Of a DNA stretch of 64,000 bases, positions 1 through 8,200 are shown piece after piece (the first letter of the stretch is position 1; each line of letters opens with the position of its first letter). Source of the stretch: Pedococcus dokdonensis (GTDB taxonomy: Bacteria > Actinomycetota > Actinomycetes > Actinomycetales > Dermatophilaceae); contig NZ_LT629711.1 of the NCBI RefSeq assembly GCF_900104525.1, positions 1,922,001 through 1,986,000 on the forward strand. Reading direction: 5' to 3'. Below the pieces are notes generated by a model that saw only the letters and a list, made by a program, of their open reading frames with translations, did no database searches and was not told the origin of the DNA. Both the position numbers and the translations under genes were made by a program.

Positions 1-30
1 GCGGTGACGCCGCAGCCGAGCGTCCGGTGT

Positions 31-60
31 GAGTGGCTGCGGGTCCCCTCGCAGCCACTC
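31..60. terminator. perfect 11-bp hairpin, possible terminator
   Basis: GAGTGGCTGCG (31-41) pairs perfectly with CGCAGCCACTC (50-60) around an 8-nt loop. No T run follows, which is usual for GC-rich actinobacterial terminators. It probably ends a gene lying left of the window. The rest of 1-344 shows no convincing gene. It holds three loose CAGTGG direct repeats at about 75-120, in a patch with less G+C than its surroundings. Confidence 0.5.
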
Positions 61-344
61 GAAGCGAATGCAAGCCAGTGGTGCTTCATGCAGGTAACCA
101 GTGGCGAGAGTCAGTGGTCAACGACCTGTCACAGAGCCGACAGGGGCGGCCGCGCCAACCACCCGCAAACCTCGACATTCCGCCCACCCGGCCGGATCGG
201 TGCGGCGGCTGTCGTAAATCGTCAGCTGCGCGGCGGTTGGCCCGTTCATCGGGGTCTGTCTGATACGTCGAGGGCGCCGCTCACCTGTTTGGTGGAACTT
301 CGGCCTCGCACCGCGGGGCGAGCCGGTTCTTGCAGGTGCGCGGT

Positions 345-350
345 TAGCCT
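345..350 (+). promoter_or_regulatory. -10 box TAGCCT of a leaderless promoter
   Basis: TAGCCT lies 6 nt before the ATG at 357. The same arrangement recurs before several other genes here (10475, 12695, 12795, 19370, 24784, 30725). It predicts that transcription begins at or next to the start codon. Confidence 0.45.
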
Positions 351-356
351 TCCGGC

Positions 357-479
357 ATGGTCACCCCCATCGCCCAGTCCGACGACCCCAGGACGCTCAC
401 CGAGGTCGAGCGCGCGGAGCTCATCCAGCTGCTCCGTGGCGGTGCCTGGCGTGTCCTCGGCGGCGTCCCGACCGACTGA
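357..479 (+). CDS. small hypothetical protein, 40 aa
   Basis: ATG at 357 opens 40 codons ending in TGA at 477-479. Nearly all third positions are G or C (about 37 of 40), as in true genes of this genome. A TAGCCT box 6 nt upstream suggests a leaderless transcript, which would explain the lack of a ribosome binding site. The product is soluble and acidic at the start (MVTPIAQSDDPRTLTEVERA) and then predicts an amphipathic helix with a Trp near the end. I do not recognise a family. It converges on the TadE-like gene ending at 498, with only 18 nt between the stops. It could be a chance reading frame, but codon use and promoter spacing argue otherwise. Confidence 0.45.
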   Translation: MVTPIAQSDDPRTLTEVERAELIQLLRGGAWRVLGGVPTD

Positions 480-497
480 GACGACCCCCGCAAACCT

Positions 498-956
498 TCA
501 GGTCGCGCTCAGATCGGCCCGTGCCCGCGACTCGACGGTGATGGTGACCGAGCCGCCGACCGACTCGAGCAGTCCGCCCACCAGCGGCACCCGCGCCCGG
601 CCAGTGATGCGGACGACCGCGGTCCGGCCGTCCGGGCTGCCCGTGCCCGGGGCCACCTGCCAGTCGACCAGGCTCTCCGGCCTCGGTCGCTGCGCGAGGT
701 AGTCGACCGCCGTGCGCCGCACCCCGGAGTCATCCAGGGCGACCGACCCCTCCAGCCCGTCCGCGTACGCACCGACGTCGAGCGAGCCCGCGGCGGCGAG
801 CGCGGCCGCGTCCGCGGCATCGAGCAACCGCATTCGGGAGAGCTGGACGGAGGTGACCGCCACCGTCCCGACCACGAGCAGGATGACGACCACGGTGAAC
901 CCGAGGACGAGCAGGGAGACCTGCCCCGACTCGGCCCGGCCACGACGAGCCTTCAC
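498..956 (-). CDS. TadE/TadG-like pilus protein (Rv3654c family)
   Basis: A 152-aa protein with a short cytoplasmic start (ESGQVSLLVLGFTVVVILLV) leading into a single membrane helix at about residues 10-35, then an exported C-terminal domain. This is the TadG-like N-terminal pattern that the 'helicase/secretion neighbourhood TadE-like' family shares with Rv3654c. Such minor pseudopilins are thought to insert in the membrane and help assemble or prime a Flp-type pilus. It is the last gene of the seven-gene minus-strand cassette starting at 5132, and its ATG overlaps the stop of the gene before it by 4 nt. Membrane insertion is clear from sequence. The pilus role is inferred from family and operon. 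Confidence 0.82.
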   Translation of the reverse strand: MKARRGRAESGQVSLLVLGFTVVVILLVVGTVAVTSVQLSRMRLLDAADAAALAAAGSLDVGAYADGLEGSVALDDSGVRRTAVDYLAQRPRPESLVDWQVAPGTGSPDGRTAVVRITGRARVPLVGGLLESVGGSVTITVESRARADLSAT

Positions 957-1429
957 CGGGCGGCTCGGAACCGGTCCACGACCAGGAGGTGGTGCGAGCT
1001 CACGGGGATCGCCAGCGGGACCACCCTCCGGGCGAACGACGGCACCAGTGGCAGCGGGACCGCGACAGTCGCCGTGGCCTCGACCCGTCCTTCGGGCCGC
1101 AGACAGGGGGCACCGTCGCAGACCACCACGACCTTGGAGTCGGCGGTGCCAAACCCCTGGTCCTCGAAGGCCAACCGTGCGGCGGCCTCGGCTCGTTCCT
1201 CTGCCTCGCCGTCGTCATCGGAGCTGACGTAGACGCGGGCGGCTTCGCGCGCCGCGGCCGACGCGGCATACGCGCCCGCCTGGACGCGGGACACGGTCAT
1301 GGTCAGGTAGAACAGCGGCACCATGACCAGCACGGTCAGGAAGACGAGCTCGACCACGGCGCTGCCTGCGTCGCCCGAAGCCCGTCCTCGCAGGCGCGAG
1401 AACAGCCGGCGACGGGTCCGAGCGGTCAC
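953..1429 (-). CDS. TadE-like minor pseudopilin
   Basis: A 158-aa protein. The GTG at 1429 is chosen because it overlaps the upstream stop as GTGA, and because the frame above it is only an Arg/Pro-rich shadow. Basic residues are followed by GSAVVELVFLTVLVMVPLFY, the TadE signature of a small residue, Val-Glu and a hydrophobic helix (about residues 20-45). The rest is an extracytoplasmic domain with two Cys (VVVCDGAPC) that could form a disulphide. It lies between two other TadE-like genes, so the cassette carries three TadE/G-type subunits in tandem. Confidence 0.8.
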   Translation of the reverse strand: MTARTRRRLFSRLRGRASGDAGSAVVELVFLTVLVMVPLFYLTMTVSRVQAGAYAASAAAREAARVYVSSDDDGEAEERAEAAARLAFEDQGFGTADSKVVVVCDGAPCLRPEGRVEATATVAVPLPLVPSFARRVVPLAIPVSSHHLLVVDRFRAAR

Positions 1430-1863
1430 TGGGCCTCCAGGAAGGCGCGGCCGACGAGGTCGAAGCCGTCGTCCGGGCCCCACGACCCCAGCACCGGGAG
1501 TGGCGCCCGGACCCGCACCGCCACCACCCTCACGTCGCCCTCGACCCGCACCTGGGCCGACACGTCGCGGGCGAAGCGTGCCGACACCGACGACGCGATC
1601 AGCGACCGCGTCCGCGCGGCACCCTCCTGCGGTCCGGACCCCTCCCTGGCCCCGAAGCGGGCCCCCTCGGACGCGCAGGCGAGGAGCGTGTTGCGCACGT
1701 GCAGGGTCAGGCCGACCTGCAGCGCCGCGACGAACAGCAGGGACACCAACACCGAGGTGAGGACGAAGTCGCTCACCGCCGACCCTGCCTCGCGACCGCC
1801 ACGCGTCACGCGTCGCACGAGGTCAGCGACGGGCGCTGTCGAGGGCGTCGGTGAACAGCGCAC
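1426..1863 (-). CDS. TadE-like minor pseudopilin
   Basis: A protein of up to 145 aa with a membrane helix near residues 28-52 (GSAVSDFVLTSVLVSLLFVA) and a soluble tail, typical of TadE. The Glu common after the small residue in TadE proteins is an Asp here. The GTG at 1863 has GAGGA 8 nt upstream but overlaps the preceding gene by 41 nt. GTG codons at 1818 or 1809 are alternatives that would nearly remove the overlap. The stop overlaps the next GTG (GTGA). A function in Flp/Tad pilus biogenesis is inferred from position. Confidence 0.75.
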   Translation of the reverse strand: MRCSPTPSTAPVADLVRRVTRGGREAGSAVSDFVLTSVLVSLLFVAALQVGLTLHVRNTLLACASEGARFGAREGSGPQEGAARTRSLIASSVSARFARDVSAQVRVEGDVRVVAVRVRAPLPVLGSWGPDDGFDLVGRAFLEAQ

Positions 1864-2065
1864 TGAGCTGGTCCTCGGCCACGGCCCACAGCGCGGCGAC
1901 CAGTCCCGCGGTCATCAGGGTGATCAGCACCCAGCCGGGGACATCGCCGCGCTCGCGTCCGGCGCGCCCACCCGACGGCCCTCGCCGGGTCGGTCGGACC
2001 ACGGCGAGCTGGGCCCGGACCAGGGCGAGTTGTGCACGGACCACCGGACGGTGAAGGACTGACAT
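1823..2065 (-). CDS. DUF4244-type Flp pilin-like protein
   Basis: An 80-aa protein. The ATG at 2065 is preferred over an in-frame start 24 nt upstream because GAGGAAC stands 6-7 nt before it. A long Arg-rich N-terminal part (to about residue 44) precedes one helix, GDVPGWVLITLMTAGLVAAL, and a short acidic tail. Size, helix and position between tadC and the TadE genes match DUF4244 (Rv3656c), proposed to be the Flp-type pilin of this cassette. The helix lacks the usual VEYA motif, so it may be a divergent pilin or a structural homologue only. Confidence 0.72.
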   Translation of the reverse strand: MSVLHRPVVRAQLALVRAQLAVVRPTRRGPSGGRAGRERGDVPGWVLITLMTAGLVAALWAVAEDQLSALFTDALDSARR

Positions 2066-2092
2066 GGCTGTTCCTCTCGTGTGCTGCATCGG

Positions 2093-3040
2093 TCAGATCT
2101 CGAACTGCAGGAAGGCGAACCCGGGGAAGATGGCGAACAGCACGGTGACCGGGAGCACGAGGAACACGACCGGCACCATCATCGCGATCTCCTTGGTGCC
2201 GCCGACCTCCATGACGGCGCGGCGACCGGCCTCCCGCACGTCGTGCGCCTGGGCGCGCAGCACGTCCGCGAGAGGAGTGCCACGCTCGACGGCAACGACC
2301 ATCCCGTCGACGAACCTCGACAGGCTCACCAGCCCGGTGCGGTCGCCCAGGCCCTGCAGGGCGGTCGACAACGGTGCACCGGCCCGGGCGTCGGCCAGGC
2401 AGCGCCGCAGCTCGGCCGCCAGCTCGCCGTGCGAGAGCCGGCAGACCCGTTCGAGGGCACCGACGGCTCCCTCGCCCGCGGCGACCGCCAGAGCCAGCAG
2501 CTCGGCGATCGTGGGGAACTCCCGCAGGATGCGCTGCTCGCGCACGTTCGCCTCGTGGCTCAGCCACTGGTCGCGAGCGACGACGCCGACCGCCACCCCA
2601 CAGACCACGATGAGGAGTGGTCGGACGACCGACCCGCCCTGACCCAGCCACACCGCGCTGGCGAGCGCGAGTCCTGCGGCCATGCCGACCGCACCCCAGA
2701 CCACCTGCTCGGCCCTGAACCGGTCGACGTCAGGCGGCTTGCCTGCGCGCGCAAGCCGACGAGCGACCGACGACGACCGACCCAGCAACGACTCGACCCG
2801 GCGCGCGAGGTCGGTCACGAGTGGCCGGGTCAGGACGGCGAGGACGCCGGCACCGCCGAGCGCACCCACGCCGGGCGGCCGCGCGCCCAGCAACCGTGAC
2901 GGCCTCGGCGCATCGAGCAGGTAGGGCAACAACCGGTCGTCCAAGGTCAACCGGTGTCGCAGCGGCAGTCCGAGCCACACCAACGACAGACCGACGCCGA
3001 GACCGAGGCCGGCGAACGCCCCGAGCACGGACGGGTTCAC
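2093..3040 (-). CDS. tadC: TadC-like inner-membrane platform protein (type II secretion F family)
   Basis: A 315-aa membrane protein. It has an N-terminal helix, a second membrane pair near residues 118-155, a central cytoplasmic GspF/T2SSF domain (EFPTIAELLALAVAAGEGAV onwards) and a final helix (VPVVFLVLPVTVLFAIFPGF). In Tad systems TadB and TadC form the platform on which the TadA ATPase acts. The ATG overlaps the tadB stop (ATGA), so the two are translationally coupled. It is Rv3657c-like by order and domain. Confidence 0.88.
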   Translation of the reverse strand: MNPSVLGAFAGLGLGVGLSLVWLGLPLRHRLTLDDRLLPYLLDAPRPSRLLGARPPGVGALGGAGVLAVLTRPLVTDLARRVESLLGRSSSVARRLARAGKPPDVDRFRAEQVVWGAVGMAAGLALASAVWLGQGGSVVRPLLIVVCGVAVGVVARDQWLSHEANVREQRILREFPTIAELLALAVAAGEGAVGALERVCRLSHGELAAELRRCLADARAGAPLSTALQGLGDRTGLVSLSRFVDGMVVAVERGTPLADVLRAQAHDVREAGRRAVMEVGGTKEIAMMVPVVFLVLPVTVLFAIFPGFAFLQFEI

Positions 3041-3903
3041 CGGAGCACCCGCTCGTCATCGGGGAGCCGCGCGACGACCAGCATGATCCGGTAGGCCGCG
3101 AGCGACACGACGGCACCGACCAGCAGGACGAGCGTGCCGGTGGCCGTGGCATACGCCTGGACGGACTCCGGCCGGGTGCAGAGCATGGCGAGCACCACCC
3201 ACGGCGCCGCGACCGCCAACCGCGCCGCGTTGACCGTCCAGCCCTGTCGTGCCTCCAGCTCCGAGCGGGTGCGGCTGTCCTCCCGGAGAAACGCGGACAA
3301 GGTCCGCAGGAGCGTCCCCAGGTCACTCCCGCCGACCTCCCTGGCGATGCGCAGGGACTCGACCAGTCGATCGCCGACGGGGTCGCTGAGAGTCGCCTTC
3401 AGCCGGTCGAGGCAGTCGTGGAACCGGCCACTCGACCGGTAGTCCTCGGCGAAGGCCAGGAAAGCCGGGCGGAGCTCCTCCGGTCCGCGGACGGCCAGCT
3501 GGCTCAGCGCCTCGGGGAGAGCCAGGCCGGCGCGCACTCCCGAGGTGATGTTGTCGACGGCGTCCGGCCACAGCTCGCGCAGGTTGGCCCGACGACGCCG
3601 AGCCCGGCTGCGCACCAGGGCCAGGGGTGCGTAGCCCGCCATCCCCCCGAAGCAGAGCGCCACGGGCACCACGCGGATCGCAGCCTCGACGAGCAGGCCG
3701 ACGACACCGAACGCCGCGAGGCAGCACGCAAGCAGCACGCCCGGGCCGACTGTCTCGTAGCCGGCTTGGGCGAGCTGTTCGCGGAGGCGCTGGCCCGCTC
3801 CACCGCGACGAGGCCCACGCGGGGTGGGGTCAGGGACCCAGCAGGCCCACCAGAGCAGGAACAGCCCGCACCCGAGCGCCAGACCCACGACGATCCCACT
3901 CAC
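3037..3903 (-). CDS. tadB: TadB-like inner-membrane platform protein (type II secretion F family)
   Basis: A 288-aa protein. GTG at 3903 overlaps the tadA stop as GTGA. An N-terminal helix (IVVGLALGCGLFLLWWACWV) is followed by a pair near residues 50-90, a cytoplasmic T2SSF domain with the conserved region LWPDAVDNITSGVRAGLALP, and two C-terminal helices. It is the expected TadB partner of the downstream TadC. Unlike the TadB at 50898, it carries no von Willebrand domain. Confidence 0.88.
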   Translation of the reverse strand: MSGIVVGLALGCGLFLLWWACWVPDPTPRGPRRGGAGQRLREQLAQAGYETVGPGVLLACCLAAFGVVGLLVEAAIRVVPVALCFGGMAGYAPLALVRSRARRRRANLRELWPDAVDNITSGVRAGLALPEALSQLAVRGPEELRPAFLAFAEDYRSSGRFHDCLDRLKATLSDPVGDRLVESLRIAREVGGSDLGTLLRTLSAFLREDSRTRSELEARQGWTVNAARLAVAAPWVVLAMLCTRPESVQAYATATGTLVLLVGAVVSLAAYRIMLVVARLPDDERVLR

Positions 3904-5132
3904 GTCGTCACCCCGACCGCCAGCAGGGCCGCGACGTCGTAGCCGGCTCGCCGGAAGCGCTCGTGGTGCGGGGGGAACCCATCAGCCCGGCGCAGCACAC
4001 CATCGCGCTGGGTGAAGATGTCGGCCGTCTCCACCACGTCGCCCTCGACCCGCCCCGGGACCGCCACCACCTCACGGACCCGGCGGACGCCGTCGTGCTC
4101 CAGCGCCGCGTGGATCACGAGGTCGATCGACCCCGCCACCGTCGGGACCACGAACCGGCTGCCGACGTTCTCTCCGGCCAGGAGGGGCAGGGTGCACATC
4201 TTCGTGATCGCCTCGCGCGCACTGTTGGCATGGATGGTGCACATGCCGGGCAGGCCGCTGTTGAGGGCGATGAGCAGGTCGAGGCTCTCCCCCTGGCGCA
4301 CCTCGCCGACGACGATCCGAGAAGGACGCATCCGGAGCGCCTCCTTCACCAGGCGCCGCAAGGGGATCTCGCCGGTCCCCTCGAGGCTGGGTTGGCGACA
4401 CTGCATCGCCGCGACGTCCCGCAACGGGAGCTTGAGCTCGAACACCTCCTCGCAGGTGACCACTCGCTCGCGCGGCGGGATCGCGGCCGCGAGGCAGTTC
4501 AGCAGAGTGGTCTTGCCGGCCTGGGTCCCGCCGGCGACCAGGATGTTCAACCCAGCCGCGACGGCGGCCTCGAGGAAGCGGGCTGCGGGGGCGGTCAGCG
4601 TCCCGAGCCCGACGAGGTCGTCGAGGTGCGATGCGCTGGCCACGAACTTGCGGACGTTGACCGACCAGTGGGCCCGCGTGATGTCAGGGATCACGACGTG
4701 CAACCGCGACCCGTCCGGCAAGACCGCGTCGACGAACGGGCTCGACAGGTCGACCCGCCGCCCGCTGGACTTGAGCATCTGCTCCACGAGGTCTCGCACC
4801 CCGTCGTCGGTCAGCATCGTGGTGGTCAGCTCGGCGACGCCGCCGCGTGCCACGAACACCTTGGTGGGTTCGTTGATCCAGATCTCCTCGACCTCCGGGT
4901 CGTCGAAGTAGGGCTGGAGCGGGCCGAACCCCGCCACGGCGTCCTTCACGGACTTCACCGCGTCGTCGAGTGCCGGCAGTCTGGGGAGGCTGCCGTGCAG
5001 CGACCGGCCGTCGTAGTCGGCCACCACCTCCCTGACCAGGCGGTCCAGCGCGCCTGCGTCGCGCAGTGGGTCGAGACCGGACCTCCTGATCAGCTCCCGG
5101 ACCTCCGACTCGACCGTGGCCAGCGCCTCCAC
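3900..5132 (-). CDS. tadA: TadA/CpaF secretion ATPase
   Basis: A 410-aa hexameric-type secretion ATPase (VirB11/CpaF family) that powers pilin extrusion or retraction. Visible motifs are Walker A GGTQAGKTT near residues 198-207, a Walker B-like RIVVGEVRQGES near 268 and the His box CTIHANSAREA. The GTG at 5132 is favoured by GAGGAGG just upstream. This is Rv3659c-like. The CpaE/Ssd gene that usually precedes it in actinobacteria is absent, and a divergent FHA-FtsK gene lies there instead. A candidate CpaE lies at 32483-33817. It heads a seven-gene operon. Confidence 0.92.
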   Translation of the reverse strand: MEALATVESEVRELIRRSGLDPLRDAGALDRLVREVVADYDGRSLHGSLPRLPALDDAVKSVKDAVAGFGPLQPYFDDPEVEEIWINEPTKVFVARGGVAELTTTMLTDDGVRDLVEQMLKSSGRRVDLSSPFVDAVLPDGSRLHVVIPDITRAHWSVNVRKFVASASHLDDLVGLGTLTAPAARFLEAAVAAGLNILVAGGTQAGKTTLLNCLAAAIPPRERVVTCEEVFELKLPLRDVAAMQCRQPSLEGTGEIPLRRLVKEALRMRPSRIVVGEVRQGESLDLLIALNSGLPGMCTIHANSAREAITKMCTLPLLAGENVGSRFVVPTVAGSIDLVIHAALEHDGVRRVREVVAVPGRVEGDVVETADIFTQRDGVLRRADGFPPHHERFRRAGYDVAALLAVGVTT

Positions 5133-5234
5133 TGCGTTCCCCTCCTCGACCCGTGCTCACCGACTCCGACGCTCGCGTCGCATTCTGACTTCGTTTGCGG
5201 CACTTTAGATGAGTTGCCGTTTGCTTGACGTCGG

Positions 5235-5251
5235 TTGTCCACAGCTGTGGA
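5235..5251. promoter_or_regulatory. DnaA-box-like palindrome in the divergent tadA/FtsK promoter region
   Basis: TTGTCCACA (5235-5243) overlaps the perfect 14-bp palindrome TCCACAGCTGTGGA (5238-5251), so a second box reads TCATCCACA on the other strand. It lies in the 161-nt gap between tadA and the FHA-FtsK gene, next to an AT-rich patch (about 5190-5230). TTGTCCACA matches the actinobacterial DnaA box. Similar boxes occur at 34692-34700 and 47511-47519. Confidence 0.4.
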
Positions 5252-5293
5252 TGAGCTGGCCGCGAGCCACTGCGCTCCGCCTACGGTCGGCGG

Positions 5294-8200
5294 ATGCGCC
5301 TCCAGCTCACCGTCGTCGACGGCCTCGGCAGCCGGGCGGGCGCGGCGGGCGCGGCGGGCGAGGGTGAAGCGGTCCAGGGTGAAGCGGTCCAGGGTGAAGT
5401 GGTCGAGGTCGAGGTCGAGGCCCCGACCGGCTCGACCGCGAGTGAGCTGGCGACGGCTCTGGGCGCCGTGTTCGTCACTTCAGAGACGACCGGGCGACCT
5501 CGCACCGCGGGTCTGGTCGCCACGACCATCTCGGTCGCCGGCAAGGTCGTCGACCCCACCTCCCTGGTGGGTTCGGCTCCCCTGCTGGACGGGGCCGCGG
5601 TCACGGTCTCCTCCGGCCTCACCACGCCGGCGAGCGCCGGTGTGCCGGTGCCACGGTTCGCGATGTGGCTGGCCGTGACGCACGGTCCCGACGCCGGCCG
5701 CACAAGCCAGCTCGGGCTGGGTCGCCACACGCTCGGGCGTGGCGCCGACGCCTCGATCCTGATCGAGGACGCCGCGCTCTCCCGGGTGCACGCCCTGCTC
5801 GAGATCACCGCGGATGCGATCACGGTGGCCGACGGCGGGTCCACCAACGGCACCGAGCTCGACGGCACACCGGTCGGAGGCTCTCCCACGCCGGCGCCCT
5901 TGGGGGCGACCATCCGCATCGGTGACAGCCTGGTGCGGATCCGCACCGGAGATGACGTCCCGGCAGCCTCGCGCGCCTGCGGCGAGGGAACGATCGCCAT
6001 CAACCGCCGACCCCGGCTCCGGGCTGCGTCGCCCGCGCGGTCGGTCACGCTTCCCGACGCACCCACAGCGCCCTCGACGAGCCGCCTGCCGTGGGTGGCC
6101 ATGGCCCTCCCGCTCCCGGTGGCGGCCCTCCTCGCCGTCTTCTTCGGGCCGACCATGCTCGCGTTTGCGGTGATGAGCCCGCTGATGATGGCCGGGACCG
6201 CCTTCGGTGACCGCGTGACCACCAGACGGAGGTATGCCGCCGAGCACGCGGCGTACGAGCGTCGACTCCGGGCGGCCGAGGAGGCCGTGGACCGGGCCTG
6301 CCGGGCCGAGGAAGCAGCCCTCGACGAGGCGCTGCCGGACCCGGCCCAGGTCCTGACGATCGCGTCGACTCCGACGGCCCGACTCTGGGAACGACGCATC
6401 GACGACCCGGACGCGCTCGTCGTGGCCGTCGGGTGGTGCAGCACTCCCGCGGCGGTCCGGGTCACCGATCCGACCGGCGCGGATGCGGCGGAACCGCCAC
6501 TGCTGCACCGGGTTCCCTGCACGCTTGCCGTGGGCGAGCTCGGAGTCGTCGGCATCTGCGGAAGGCGGGAGACAGTCCTCGGAGTTCTTCGCTCAGTCGT
6601 GGGACAGCTCGTCACGTTCCACTCGCCGCTCGACCTCAGCCTCGCCCTCCTCACGGGGACCGCCGCGGCCCAGCAGGACTGGTCGTGGCTCGCCAGGCTG
6701 CCGCACGTGCGCTCGCCTGAAGGCGTCCCTCAGGGCGGTTGGCTGCTGGGGCAGGGCGCCCCGGGCGCGGCACCGACGGCACCGACGGCACCGACGGCAC
6801 CGACCAGGCTGGCCGGGCTGGCCGCCACGGTGCGGGACCGGCACCGCGCGCAGCCGCCCGGGGCGGCCTGGGCAGGCCCGCGCACCGTGCTGTTGCTCGA
6901 TGACGCGGCTGCGCTGCGCGGCTTGCCCGACCTGGCCGAGGTGCTCGCCCGCGGACCCCGGGTCGGCATCCACGTCGTGGCCGCCGCCGACCACCGGGCC
7001 GGGCTGCCGTCGGAGACTGCGGCGGTCCTCGACCTGACCGCGCCCGAGGCCCCCCGCCTGCACCGGCTCGGCGAGGCGCCACAACCCCTGACCGCCGACC
7101 AGGTCGGTCCGTGGTGGGCCGATCGGCTCAGCCGCAGCCTCGCACCGCTGCGTGACGCCACACCCGGGGCGGCGGCCGCCTCGCCCCCGCGACAGGTCGG
7201 TCTCCTCGAGCTGCTCGCCGCACCCGGCGGCTCGGGCGACGACCTTTCCCTGACCAGCGAGGACGTCGCCCGTGGCTGGTCCCTGGCACCACGGAGCACG
7301 GCGATACCCCTCGGGCACACCAGCGACGGTCGCCACGTCGTCGACCTCGCCGGCGACGGTCCTCACGTCCTGGTGGCCGGCACGACCGGAGCCGGCAAGT
7401 CGGAGCTGCTGCGCACCCTCGTGGCCTCGCTGGCCGTGCGCAACCGGCCCGAGCACCTCTCGATGGTGCTGGTCGACTACAAGGGAGGGGCCGCCTTCCG
7501 TGACCTCGCCGCCCTCCCCCACGTCGGGAGCCTGGTCACCGATCTCGACGAGCACCTGGCCTCGCGGGCCCTGGTCAGCCTGCGCGCGGAGCTGAAGCAC
7601 CGCGAACGGACACTGGCCGCCGCCGGGGTGTCGGATTTCGTTGCCTACGAATCACTTCCGTCGGTTCGCCCGCCCGCACTCGCCCGGCTCGTCATCGTCG
7701 TCGACGAGTTCCGCGCCCTCGCCGAGGAGCTCCCCGAGTTCGTCACCGGCATGGTCTCGATCGCCTCACTGGGGCGCTCGCTGGGCGTGCACCTTGTCCT
7801 CGCGACGCAGCGTCCCGCAGGTGTGGTCACTGCTGACATCAAGGCGAACCTCAACCTCCGGATCGGGCTCAGGTTGCGGGACCGCGCCGACTCGCTCGAC
7901 GTGCTCGAGGCCCCCGACGCCGCCACGATCGACCCGGCCACCCCGGGGCGAGCGCTGGTGCGCACCGGCGGCGGGGACCTGCTCGCCGTCCAGGTGGCGC
8001 ACCCGGGCGCCACGACCACTCGCACCCGGCCGGACGGCATACGGGTGCGAAGACTGCCGTGGGGCCACGCACCGCAACCGTGGCCCGCCCCACCCGGCCC
8101 GATCGTCGAGGAGCGCTCCGACCTCGCAGTGGTCGTCGCCGCCGTGCAGGGCGCTGCGACCGCGGTCGGCGCCCGGCCAGCGGCCAACCCATGGCTGCCT

